The position numbers and the translations under genes are program-made. A stretch of 64,000 nt of DNA from an uncultured Desulfobacterales bacterium. GTDB lineage: Bacteria > Desulfobacterota > Desulfobulbia > Desulfobulbales > Desulfocapsaceae. The notes under the pieces are model-generated. The model ran no database searches. It worked only from the letters and a program-made list of their open reading frames with translations, and was not told the DNA's origin. Below are positions 26,293 to 34,723 of the stretch, piece by piece. The number at the start of each line of letters is the position of its first letter. The first letter of the stretch is position 1. The stretch covers positions 1 through 64,000 of the forward strand of contig CALGIJ010000041.1 of the NCBI GenBank assembly GCA_937915545.1, in the 5' to 3' direction.

Positions 26293-26308
26293 TGGAGCGC
26301 AATTTGCT
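26293..26308 (+). promoter_or_regulatory. Sigma-54 (-24/-12) promoter of PEP-CTERM gene
   Basis: TGGAGCGCAATTTGCT matches the consensus TGGCACNNNNNTTGCW with the invariant GG and GC at correct spacing and only two mismatches. A weaker overlapping candidate with GG-N10-GC starts at 26311. The implied 5' leader is about 95 bases. In Zoogloea PEP-CTERM genes are known to depend on RpoN and PrsK-PrsR. Confidence 0.6.
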
Positions 26309-26413
26309 AGTGGCCGGTGGTGCGCAAGGCAGATGGCGGTCGCAAAGATATCCATGACCGAAGCGGAAACCTGTGGACGGAACCTCCGCAAACAACGACA
26401 AAAAGAGGATTTC

Positions 26414-26992
26414 ATGAAAAGCTTGCTCCTTCTTTGCAGTGCAGTGCTGTTGATGAGTGCAACGATGACTCAGCCAGTTCAAGCCGATACCATCTGGGCG
26501 ACCGATGTTGCCTACTTTCACGGAGGAACCAACTACGGAACCGCCGGAAGGATGGAGTTGGAAAATGCCTTGGGGGCTCCGGATGACAAATTTTTGAGCT
26601 TGGGGCTGGGGGGCTATGCCGTATTCGATTTTGGCACCTGGTTTGATGTTGCAGGCGTAATCGTCGAAACAACCAATGGCAGCCGCGCCGGGTATGTCGA
26701 GAATCTCGAAGTATATGTAAGCGCTACCACATCGGATCCATTTATATTTGAATGGGAATTCGTTGGAAGTATCAGCAATATACTCGAGAACACCGTTCTG
26801 AATTTCACCCCTCTGGCTGGAGGCCCTTTCAGGTATCTGGGCGTTCTCGACACAACTCCCTATACCCAAGGTAGGGATGGTTTTGATATCAACGCCGTCG
26901 GTGTGAATCCGGTCCCCGAACCGGCCACCATGCTGTTATTCGGTACTGGGCTGCTTGGTCTTGCAGGTTTGAAACGTCGCAAGCGCTCCTGA
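26414..26992 (+). CDS. PEP-CTERM sorting-domain exported protein
   Basis: The 192-residue protein has a signal peptide (LLLLCSAVLLMSATMTQPVQA), a beta-rich ectodomain (residues 25-165) and a canonical PEP-CTERM tail: VPEPATMLLFGTGLLGLAG, followed by basic KRRKRS. Exosortase would cleave near PEP and attach or release the protein during export, usually linked to extracellular polysaccharide. No exosortase gene is in the window. GAGGA lies just before the ATG and a terminator follows the stop. Base composition is clearly less GC-rich than that of the neighbours. Confidence 0.92.
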   Translation: MKSLLLLCSAVLLMSATMTQPVQADTIWATDVAYFHGGTNYGTAGRMELENALGAPDDKFLSLGLGGYAVFDFGTWFDVAGVIVETTNGSRAGYVENLEVYVSATTSDPFIFEWEFVGSISNILENTVLNFTPLAGGPFRYLGVLDTTPYTQGRDGFDINAVGVNPVPEPATMLLFGTGLLGLAGLKRRKRS

Positions 26993-27016
26993 TGTTTTCA
27001 CGACAAGCGATTCCAG

Positions 27017-27052
27017 GGTGGGGGTGGCATGACGCCGTCCCCACCTTTTTTT
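27017..27052 (+). terminator. Rho-independent terminator of PEP-CTERM gene
   Basis: GGTGGGG (27017-27023) pairs with CCCCACC (27039-27045) and is followed by seven T. It is 25 bases after the stop codon. Confidence 0.9.
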
Positions 27053-27323
27053 ATTCACCTGGGAGAAGAGTGCGATAACCATTTGCGTCGCTTTCCTCAG
27101 GCGTTGCTTCCTGCCAATGCGCCGCAATGTCCCGGAAGGGATTTTCTCAACAAGGTGCCACACCATCGGCCCCGCTTGATGAGTTGATATCACCAGCCAC
27201 TGGAGAAAAGACAGGCTGGACAACCGCGCCTTAGATCATCCCGCTTTGACGTCAGTCGGCACCAGGCCGGCATCAGAGAACTTCCCGTCACCGTCCGACC
27301 GTCTCCCCACCCTCTCAAGCCCG

Positions 27324-27366
27324 AAAAAAAGAAACGGCCCTTCTTCCGAAGAAAAAGGGCCGTTTT
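27324..27366 (-). terminator. Rho-independent terminator of tRNA-Asn
   Basis: On the minus strand AAACGGCCCTT and AAGGGCCGTTT form a long stem around TTTCTTCGGAAG, followed by a run of seven T (27330-27324). It begins 8 bases after the tRNA CCA end. Confidence 0.92.
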
Positions 27367-27373
27367 GAGAACT

Positions 27374-27449
<76 letters not shown>

Positions 27450-27526
27450 TACAGAGGTGCAATCAACTGCATGTGTTTGTGTTCGCCGCCGCCCCGCCAC
27501 AAGGCGCCGGAGCAGCGTAGGCGGGC

Positions 27527-27555
27527 ACTATATACCGACAGGGTGACGGTGTCAA
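27527..27555 (-). promoter_or_regulatory. Promoter of tRNA-Asn
   Basis: On the minus strand TTGACA (27555-27550), a 17-base spacer and TATAGT (27532-27527) make a near-perfect sigma-70 promoter about 78 bases before the tRNA. Confidence 0.85.
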
Positions 27556-27595
27556 TAGATTTTTCCGAGGGTTCGCCTGGCCGCAAACGGCCTCA

Positions 27596-28447
27596 CTAGC
27601 GGGGCTTGGCGCCCTGCAAACCCTTCATCATCTCCTCCATCTGCTGCATCATTTCTTCCCGTTCCTCCGGGGACATGTCCATGGCCCCCTCGCCCATGGC
27701 CTGGGGCGGCAGGAGCAGACTCTTCTTGGCGCTCTCCGGATTCCTGAGCATGGCGATAGCCTGAATGGCCATGTTCTTGGCCATCTCGTCGGCCTGGGGG
27801 TCGACCTGGGCGACGATGTTCTGCGGGTGCTGGAAGAATCGGTCGTCCACCGGCGCCTTGTCCACCGATTCCGCCTGCATGGTCAGACTCATGCCCATGA
27901 TGTTCATCTCGGTCTTGAGGGCGATATCGGTATTATGGATGAGGTAGGTCACCGAGCCGCCCATGATCTCCACCTGATCACAGGAGTACCCAAGTATTTC
28001 GCGGGCCTTGGGGGTGACCTTGCCGCCCATGCCCTCGGTGAAGGCCGCCCCCATCTTCTTGGCGCTGTCGCGCACCTTGCCCTGCTCCGCGGCCGACAGC
28101 TTGCGGTACTCCTCGATCATGTATTTCTGGGGGTTGACCGCCTTGAAGCCCTCCCCCTTGCCGAGATCGTAGGTATGGATGAACTCCTCGTCGCGGATGG
28201 TGACGGTGGAGTTGTTCATCTTCATGCCCATCATGTTGGAGACCGTCTCCCGATAGGTGGCCCGCTCCTTGCCACCCTTACGGATATAGAGGGTCTCCGT
28301 GCCCTCTTCCATGCCCTTGATAAGGTATTTGACGGTGGCTTCCTTGAAAGGCAGGGTCTTCTCCCAGAGCAGCTCGTCGGCCGCCTCCGCCCCGGTGGGA
28401 AGAGCCGCCAGCAGCAGCGCCAATATCAGCAGCGACAATAGTCTCAT
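27596..28447 (-). CDS. Secreted methionine-rich protein, DUF4412-like
   Basis: The 283-residue protein starts with a signal peptide (LLSLLILALLLAALPTGAEA). A beta-rich central part (TVKYLIKGMEEGTETLYIRKGGKERATY, EILGYSCDQVEIMGG) resembles DUF4412-type periplasmic proteins, an uncertain match. The C-terminus is helical and Met/Glu-rich (MSPEEREEMMQQMEEMM). The function is unknown. GAGG lies 5 bases before the ATG. It starts 19 bases after the ydfG-like gene, so the two are probably cotranscribed. Confidence 0.78.
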   Translation of the reverse strand: MRLLSLLILALLLAALPTGAEAADELLWEKTLPFKEATVKYLIKGMEEGTETLYIRKGGKERATYRETVSNMMGMKMNNSTVTIRDEEFIHTYDLGKGEGFKAVNPQKYMIEEYRKLSAAEQGKVRDSAKKMGAAFTEGMGGKVTPKAREILGYSCDQVEIMGGSVTYLIHNTDIALKTEMNIMGMSLTMQAESVDKAPVDDRFFQHPQNIVAQVDPQADEMAKNMAIQAIAMLRNPESAKKSLLLPPQAMGEGAMDMSPEEREEMMQQMEEMMKGLQGAKPR

Positions 28448-28466
28448 CGTAACCTCGTAGTGGAGA

Positions 28467-29222
28467 TCAGCTCTTGCGCGCCACCGCCAGACTGGCCCAG
28501 CTCTGGCAGGTCGGCATCACTTCGACGCTGTTGATATTGACATGGGCCGGGCGCTCCACCGTCCACAGGACGATCTCGGCGATATCGGCGGGTGTCAGCG
28601 GCTCGGTGCCTTCATAGACCTTGGCGGCCTTGTCCCTGTCGCCCTCGAAACGGACCAGGGAGAACTCGCTCTCCGCCAGCCCCGGCTCGATATTGGTGAC
28701 CCGCACTCCAGTGCCGTGCACGTCGGCGCGCAGGTTGCGCGAGAACTGCTGCACGAAGGCCTTGGTGGCGCCGTAGGTATTGCCACCGGGATAGGGCCAG
28801 GAGCCGGCCACCGAACCGATATTGACGATATGGCCGCAGCGGCGCCGCACCATGTCGGGCAGAAAGCGCCTGGTCATGTAGAGCAGGCCCTTGATATTGG
28901 TATCGACCATGGTCTCCCACTGCTCGAGGTCGGTCTCGTGGGCCGCCGCCAGCCCCAGCGCGAGCCCGGCGTTGTTGAGCAGCACGTCAATATCGCGGAA
29001 GCCGTCGGGCAGCGCTGCGTACATCGCCTCGACCTCGTCGCGCCGCCGCACGTCGAAGCTCGCCGTATACACCTCTGCCGGGGCCAATTGCCGCTTAAGC
29101 TCGGCAAGCCGGCCGCCGCGCCTGCCGGTCAGCACCAGGCGCCAGCCTCTGGCGGCGAACAGCTCGGCACAGGCCCGGCCAAAGCCGGAGGTCGCCCCGG
29201 TAACGAGTAGTGTTCTGGTCAT
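28467..29222 (-). CDS. ydfG: Short-chain dehydrogenase, YdfG-like (3-hydroxy acid / serine dehydrogenase)
   Basis: The 251-residue NADP-dependent SDR has TGATSGFG at the cofactor site, NNAGLALG, Ser in GSVAGSW and the catalytic pair in YGATKAF. It is colinear with E. coli YdfG, including WETMIDTN-like, PGGNTYGATKAFVQQFS and the C-terminal VNINSVEVMPTCQS. YdfG oxidises L-allo-threonine, serine and 3-hydroxypropionate-type substrates and reduces malonic semialdehyde. ATG at 29222 with GAGGA 6 bases upstream is chosen over an in-frame start 87 bases upstream. Confidence 0.9.
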   Translation of the reverse strand: MTRTLLVTGATSGFGRACAELFAARGWRLVLTGRRGGRLAELKRQLAPAEVYTASFDVRRRDEVEAMYAALPDGFRDIDVLLNNAGLALGLAAAHETDLEQWETMVDTNIKGLLYMTRRFLPDMVRRRCGHIVNIGSVAGSWPYPGGNTYGATKAFVQQFSRNLRADVHGTGVRVTNIEPGLAESEFSLVRFEGDRDKAAKVYEGTEPLTPADIAEIVLWTVERPAHVNINSVEVMPTCQSWASLAVARKS

Positions 29223-29511
29223 CGTCTGTCCTCTTTTCTGGTGGCGATCATCGCCGTTTATTCGACCTGCGCGGCGCCGCGTCGAGGCGCCTTCCCCTGC
29301 CGTCAACATGGCCCCAGCCTACTCGACCCGACGGAAAAACTCAAATTCAAACCCTGCCAGGGCTTTGGGAGGCGATTGTCGTTGCATCCCATTAGTCGTT
29401 GGGCGTATGATCGAGAGAGATGACGATTTCTCCGCACATCCGGCCGCTTCCCGCGGCTTAGGCGATACACATGGCATCGCCGGGACGCAGGTCCCGGAAA
29501 GGGGGGAAACG

Positions 29512-31305
29512 ATGAACGGCACCGACTATCTCAGTCCCGAGTCCTGCCTCACTTTGCCCGGCCTCTTCCTCGCCCGGGCCACGAAAGACCGGGGGCACAC
29601 CGCCTACCGCTGGTTCGACAGGGAGGCCGCCTCCTGGCGCGACCTCGCCTGGGGAGAGGTGCTCGCCATGGTGGCGCGGCGCCGCGGCGCCCTGGCCACC
29701 GAAGGGCTCGCGCCCGGCGAGCGCGTCGCGGTGATGCTTGCCAACGGCCCGGAGTGGGTGGCCTTCGAGCAGGCCGCCATGTCCCTGGGCCTCATCGTCG
29801 TGCCGCTCTACGCCAACGACCGCCCGGAAAACATCGCCTATATCCTCGACAATACAGAGACGCGGGTGTTGCTCTGCCCTGGAGACCACTACCGCGATCG
29901 CCTCGCCGCGGCAGTCTCCGGGCTGCCCTGCCTGCAGCGCATCGTCACCTGCCTGCCGGAGGTCGAGGGCGGCGGCGACGGCAAGGTGGTCCCCCTGCGA
30001 AGCTGGCTGCAGGCGGCATCGCAGCAGACTGAACCCTTCGCCGTTACCGCCCGGCCCACCGCCACCATCGTCTTCACCTCCGGGACCACCGGGCCGCCCA
30101 AGGGGGTGATGCTCAGCCATGACAACATCCTGCAGAACTGCGCCGCGGGCTTGTCGACCATGGCCATCCACCCCGAGGACATCTTCCTCTCCTTTCTGCC
30201 CCTGTCTCACATGCTCGAGCGCACCGCCGGCTACTACATGCCGATGATGGCCGGGTCGACGGTGGTCTTCGCCCGATCCATCCCCGACCTCGGCGAGGAC
30301 CTGGTCAGCCAGCGGCCCACGGTGCTGGTGGCGGTGCCGCGCATCTTCGAGCGCATCCACGCCGGCATCGTCGCCACCCTCGAGGCGGGGCCAAAGATCC
30401 GCGCCGCCCTCTTCCACCGGGCGGTATCCGTCGGCTGGCAGGATTTCCTCCATCGCCAGGGGCGGGGCCGCAGCTCGCCGGCGCTCCTCCTGCGGCCGCT
30501 TCTCGACCGGCTGGTCGGCGCCAAGGTGCGCGACAAGTTCGGCGGCCGCCTGCGCCTCATCATCAGCGGCGGCGCCCCCCTCTCGGCGGAGATCGCCAGG
30601 GTGTTCATCGGCCTCGGCATCCCCGTTCACCAGGGCTACGGCCTCACCGAAACCAGCCCGGTGATCAGCGTCAATCGCGCCGACGACAACCGCCCGGAGA
30701 CCGTCGGCCCGCCCCTGCCGGGCCTCGAGGTGCGCATCGCCGACAGCGGCGAACTGCTGGTGCGCGGCCCCGCGGTGATGCAGGGCTACTGGCGCAACGA
30801 GGAGGCCACCGCGCGCACCATCGACCAGGAGGGCTGGCTGCATACCGGCGACAAGGCCGTCCTCGAAGACGGCCACCTGCGCATCGTCGGCCGGCTCAAG
30901 GAGATCATCGTCCTCAGCAACGGCGAGAAGGTCGCCCCCGGCGACATGGAGATGGCCATCGCCATGGACCCGCTCTTCGAGCAGAGCATGGTGCTCGGCG
31001 AGGGCCGCCCCTACCTCACCCTCATCGCCGTGCTGCACCGCCCCCTGTGGGAGGAACTGGCGGGGCAGTTGGGGGTGAGCGCCGACTCATCGTCGCTCGC
31101 CCGGCCAGAGGTCAAGAAGGCCGTCCTCGGCCGGGTGGAGAAACTGCTGCGCCACTTCCCCGGCTTCGTCTTCATCAAGGACCTCACCCTCAGCCTGCAA
31201 CCCTGGACGGTGGATGACGGCCTCCTCACCCCGACTCTAAAGCTGAAGCGTAACGTCGTCGAACAGCGGCACAAGGCCGAGATCAGCAGGATGTACCAGC
31301 GCTGA
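29512..31305 (+). CDS. Long-chain acyl-CoA synthetase (AMP-forming)
   Basis: The 597-residue enzyme activates fatty acids through acyl-AMP. Visible motifs are the P-loop TIVFTSGTTGPPKG, GYGLTETSP, the ATP/AMP motif WLHTGDKA, the hinge GRLKEIIVLSNGEK and the C-terminal domain with TLKLKRNVV. Its layout resembles FAA1/bubblegum-type ligases. The ATG at 29512 has a GGGGGG ribosome site; the frame is open further upstream but with no comparable site. It is convergent with, and overlaps by 23 bases, the hydrolase gene. The neighbouring acyltransferase fusion suggests a role in lipid remodelling. Confidence 0.92.
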   Translation: MNGTDYLSPESCLTLPGLFLARATKDRGHTAYRWFDREAASWRDLAWGEVLAMVARRRGALATEGLAPGERVAVMLANGPEWVAFEQAAMSLGLIVVPLYANDRPENIAYILDNTETRVLLCPGDHYRDRLAAAVSGLPCLQRIVTCLPEVEGGGDGKVVPLRSWLQAASQQTEPFAVTARPTATIVFTSGTTGPPKGVMLSHDNILQNCAAGLSTMAIHPEDIFLSFLPLSHMLERTAGYYMPMMAGSTVVFARSIPDLGEDLVSQRPTVLVAVPRIFERIHAGIVATLEAGPKIRAALFHRAVSVGWQDFLHRQGRGRSSPALLLRPLLDRLVGAKVRDKFGGRLRLIISGGAPLSAEIARVFIGLGIPVHQGYGLTETSPVISVNRADDNRPETVGPPLPGLEVRIADSGELLVRGPAVMQGYWRNEEATARTIDQEGWLHTGDKAVLEDGHLRIVGRLKEIIVLSNGEKVAPGDMEMAIAMDPLFEQSMVLGEGRPYLTLIAVLHRPLWEELAGQLGVSADSSSLARPEVKKAVLGRVEKLLRHFPGFVFIKDLTLSLQPWTVDDGLLTPTLKLKRNVVEQRHKAEISRMYQR

Positions 31306-32215
31306 AGGCCTCGATGGCGGCAAGCATCGCCGCAAAGCGGGGGTTGGCCGCCTCGAGGGGTTGGCCGCCCCCACCGACGCCATAGACCGGCCGCTGCAGC
31401 ACCACCGAGGCATGGGCGACCCCTGCCGACACCGGCAGGACGAAGGGGTGGAAGCGGCCCGTCCCGGCCCGCTCGGCCAGGGCGCGGATTCTCACCACAC
31501 TCACCACCCGGTCGCACTCGCTCCAGGCGGCAAAGATTCTTTTCGCGAAACCTGGCGCACATGCAACATCAAGCCCGGCGAGCCTCTCCATCAGCCGCAC
31601 CAGCTGGGCGGCGGCGACCAGCGGCACGCGGTCATAGCGCCAGGGATGGCGCCTTACCAGGGGCAGCGCCATGTCGAGGAGGCGATCCGCCGCTGCCACC
31701 CAGCGCTGCTTCAACAGCCGCTCCTTGACGGGACCGGAGAAGCCCCAGGGACCGTCGGCCAGGCCCAGCGCCGGAGAAAACAGGAAGAGGTCGCCGTCGC
31801 CGGCCTCCTCCCCCATGGCCAAGAGGAGCGCGAGGGCGCCGCCGGTGGACAGCCCGCCCAGGGAGACCACGGCGCCGCCGCGGGCGGCAGCGGCGACGGC
31901 GAAGAGGACATTGTCCAGCCACTGTTCGAGACGCACCCCGCGCATGCCCCGTGGCTGGCGCAGGCCATGGCCGGCGAGCAGCGGCAGGTAGACGTCGTAG
32001 CCGAGGCAGCGGTGGAAGTGCTCCGCCACAGCCCCGAGAAAGGCCGGCGAATCACTGAGACCATGAACCAGCACCAGGGCCCGCCCCGCCGGCCGGTCAT
32101 GGCGGAGGAGGCGGGGATGGCAGCCGGGGCGCAGCCCCTCCGCGGCCATGTCGGCAAACCTGTCGCAGTACTCTCGCCACAGTTCCCCGCAGTCCTGTCC
32201 GTCACTCATCGCCAT
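31283..32215 (-). CDS. Alpha/beta hydrolase (lysophospholipase/carboxylesterase-like)
   Basis: The 310-residue protein has the hydrolase pattern ALVLVHGLSDSPAFL (oxyanion loop), LLAGHGLRQPRGMRGV, and the nucleophile elbow GGLSTGG. An acidic residue appears in AWSECDRVVS and a His in GVAHASVV, completing a plausible triad. There is no signal peptide. GGAAGGAG lies just before ATG 32215; ATG 32209 is an alternative. Its stop lies inside the 3' end of the convergent acyl-CoA synthetase gene (23-base overlap). It is 120 bases downstream of the acyltransferase fusion on the same strand. Confidence 0.82.
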   Translation of the reverse strand: MAMSDGQDCGELWREYCDRFADMAAEGLRPGCHPRLLRHDRPAGRALVLVHGLSDSPAFLGAVAEHFHRCLGYDVYLPLLAGHGLRQPRGMRGVRLEQWLDNVLFAVAAAARGGAVVSLGGLSTGGALALLLAMGEEAGDGDLFLFSPALGLADGPWGFSGPVKERLLKQRWVAAADRLLDMALPLVRRHPWRYDRVPLVAAAQLVRLMERLAGLDVACAPGFAKRIFAAWSECDRVVSVVRIRALAERAGTGRFHPFVLPVSAGVAHASVVLQRPVYGVGGGGQPLEAANPRFAAMLAAIEAFSAGTSC

Positions 32216-32335
32216 TTTCTCCTTCCTCGCTGCTCCTGCCGTGGGAACACTCTGCACCGTTGACGGAGGTCCGCCGACAGAAAACGCCGGCGGCACCGGC
32301 CCCGCCATGGCCATCGACCGCGCCGCCGCCCCTCA

Positions 32336-34537
32336 TCACAACGAGTCGAGAAAGCTGGCGATGCGCCGCCAGGAACGCTCTTCCCCCTCGCCGGCGACGA
32401 GGATATGCCTCGCCCCGGAGAGCATGGCGAACTCCTTGTCGGCCGAACCGAGCATGGCGAAGATGCGCTGCGAGCCCTTCGGGTCGACCACCGGGTTGGC
32501 CTCGCTCTGCATGATCAGTGCGGGCACGGCGATTTCGCCATAGCGGTCGGAGATCTCCTCGAGGAAGTCGCCGACCTCATGAACCCCGGAGACCGGGTTG
32601 CGCGAGTAGTTGCCCCGCTCGTCATCGCCGGTGAACTGCAGGTAGTCGTTCGGCTTCTCCTCCCGCTTGAGTTTTGCCAGGAAGCGGTTCCAGACATCGC
32701 TGGGGGGGATGATGCGGGCCGAGTAGTCTTTGAGGGCGAAGGGCGGCGACACCGCGAAGACCCCTGCCAGCCCCCGCACCCGCGCCCGCGCGGCGAGGTC
32801 GAGGGCGAGACTGCCGCCAAAGGCCACCCCACCCACTACCACCCGGCGGCAGACGGTGCGCAGGAGGACATAGGCGCTCTCCACCGTCTCTACCCACTCG
32901 CGGTGCTTGCGCAGGGCGAGGTCCTCGACGCAGGTGCCATGACCGGGAAGGCGCGGGGCGAAGACCCAGATGCCGCGACGCCGCAGGTACCTGGCGAGAC
33001 CGCGCACCTCGGCCGGGCTGGCCAGGTAGCTGTGCACCAGCACCACCCCCAGACTGCGCCGCCAGCTCGGCAGGAGGAAGGAGCGGCCGTCGGCGACCTG
33101 CCGCCCCTCGGCCACCACCGGAAAGAGCTGGCAGGCCCGCTGGTGGGCGGCGCGGTCCTCCCGCAGCAGGTAGCGGATGATGGCCAGACGCACGACGAAC
33201 GACGGCAGGCGCGCCAGGCGGCGCAAGAGGGCGGAGAGCTGCTGCAGCGGCTCGACCTCGTTGGCCATGACCTCGATGGGGTTGTCGATGCGCCCGCGGT
33301 GGAAGCTGAGCGGCCCGGAGAGCTTGGCGCGATCACAGACCAGCATCTCGCCGCGACGGCGCAGAACCCCTTTTTCTCCGGCCAGAGCGAAGAAATTGGC
33401 GAACTTGCCGTAGCGGTCGTCGATGAGCAGGTGCGCCTGGTTCTCGCGCAAGGAGCGATGCACGAAGAAGATATCCTTGCCCCCCTTTTTGCCGGTGACC
33501 AGCGAAGCGGCATAGAAGATGCGGCGCTTGAGGTCGCTCTCGGGGATTTCCCGGAAGGGGTACATGCGCAGGAAGGCGGCGAGAAGGTGCTCGTGGTTGA
33601 TGGTGGTCAGAGCATAGATATCGTGCATGTAGCGCTGCATGATCTCATACGCAACCGGACGCATCTTGTCCTTCAGCCCTGGCGAGATGGCGTAACCCAG
33701 CGGCGCTTCCGCGGCGGCCGCGTCCTCGAGACCGTTTTGAGAAAGGAAATCCCCCATGGCCAGGGGGGCGCCGAAGCGGATATCGAGATCGACCCCGGAG
33801 AGCAGCATGGTGCCCTCGGTCATGATCTCCTCGACCATGCGCTCCGACATGTCCTTGACGAGACGCGAGGCGATCTGCAGGGCGATGTTCTCGGCGGTGC
33901 GGATCGGGTAGTAGGTGAGGTTGACCGGGACGATGGACACTCCGGTGGTCGGCACCTCGTCGAGGCTGTCTATGCCGAGCGGGGCAAGCGCCGCCGCGGG
34001 GCCGGACGGCTCCCGGGCCGCCTGCAGCAGACGGCGACGCAGCAGTTCGGCGCGCAGGGCGAGGGCGGCCGCCCCGGTATGGGGCTCGCGCATCCCGTCG
34101 GGGTCGGCGACCATGTAGCGCCCGCCGTGGACGATCTTCTTGGTCTTGATCATGCTCCCTTCAGGGAAGATGATCCAGTCTGCGGCGCCGGTGAGCAGAT
34201 TTCTGATGATCAGCTCGTCGCGCCGCGGGTCGTCTGTTGAGACCACCCCGACCATGGTCAGGAATTTTTCCAGGCCGCCCTTGAAGAGGGAGGCGGCGGC
34301 CAGGGAGAGCACCGGCTTATGGGTGAGGCGATAGATGGAGTAGGGCAGGAGCAGGGTCTCGACGCGGGTGAAGTGGTTGACGACGAAGATGATCGGCCCC
34401 GGCGGCAGGTGCTCCTGGCCATGCACCGAGATATCGGCCTTGGAGAGCCGTGAAAAGATCTTGATGGCCAGGCCGGTGGTGAGGTAAGCGGAGAGGAGCA
34501 TAGGGTGCGGATTGGGGGGCTGTAGAGTGAGACCCAT
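32336..34537 (-). CDS. PlsC-like acyltransferase fused to alpha/beta hydrolase lacking the nucleophile Ser
   Basis: The 733-residue protein joins two domains. Residues about 30-330 are a glycerophosphate-type acyltransferase with NHFTRVE (H55, E60; usual HX4D has Asp) and FPEGS (124-128), plus an insertion in the middle. Residues about 470-733 are an alpha/beta hydrolase with LGVVLVHSYLASPAEV, LPGHGT, an Asp in NPVVDPKGS and His in GARHIL. The nucleophile elbow reads GVAFGG, with Ala572 where GxSxG needs Ser. The hydrolase half is thus probably inactive or non-hydrolytic. It probably modifies membrane lipids together with the adjacent ligase and hydrolase. Start 34537 is uncertain; ATG 34606 adds 23 residues. 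Confidence 0.83.
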   Translation of the reverse strand: MGLTLQPPNPHPMLLSAYLTTGLAIKIFSRLSKADISVHGQEHLPPGPIIFVVNHFTRVETLLLPYSIYRLTHKPVLSLAAASLFKGGLEKFLTMVGVVSTDDPRRDELIIRNLLTGAADWIIFPEGSMIKTKKIVHGGRYMVADPDGMREPHTGAAALALRAELLRRRLLQAAREPSGPAAALAPLGIDSLDEVPTTGVSIVPVNLTYYPIRTAENIALQIASRLVKDMSERMVEEIMTEGTMLLSGVDLDIRFGAPLAMGDFLSQNGLEDAAAAEAPLGYAISPGLKDKMRPVAYEIMQRYMHDIYALTTINHEHLLAAFLRMYPFREIPESDLKRRIFYAASLVTGKKGGKDIFFVHRSLRENQAHLLIDDRYGKFANFFALAGEKGVLRRRGEMLVCDRAKLSGPLSFHRGRIDNPIEVMANEVEPLQQLSALLRRLARLPSFVVRLAIIRYLLREDRAAHQRACQLFPVVAEGRQVADGRSFLLPSWRRSLGVVLVHSYLASPAEVRGLARYLRRRGIWVFAPRLPGHGTCVEDLALRKHREWVETVESAYVLLRTVCRRVVVGGVAFGGSLALDLAARARVRGLAGVFAVSPPFALKDYSARIIPPSDVWNRFLAKLKREEKPNDYLQFTGDDERGNYSRNPVSGVHEVGDFLEEISDRYGEIAVPALIMQSEANPVVDPKGSQRIFAMLGSADKEFAMLSGARHILVAGEGEERSWRRIASFLDSL

Positions 34538-34723
34538 GTAATTTCGAGCCTTTTCATTGTAAAGGGATTCCCCCGGCAACGCAAGCGCCGAAGTCCCGGC
34601 GGCCATCGCCTATTTGCATTTTTGTCAGCCCACCCCTATACTGTCTCAAACACCGAGGGCACCCCCCTCTCCCGCGATGCCGGCGCCGGCCGGGTCGCCC
34701 CCCTTTACCAGCACGAGGCCGCC

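Larger units (their letters stand above)
25746..26413. other. Long regulatory intergenic region of the PEP-CTERM gene
   Basis: It separates the methyltransferase (leftward) from the PEP-CTERM gene (rightward). It holds two palindromic sites (26158-26173, 26183-26192), an AT-rich tract at about 26225-26280 and a sigma-54-type promoter (26293-26308), listed separately. I support no gene in it. Confidence 0.6.

Noticed and set aside
26311..26326. Second sigma-54 promoter candidate
   Set aside because: It has GG and GC at the right spacing but otherwise matches poorly; the site at 26293-26308 is better.
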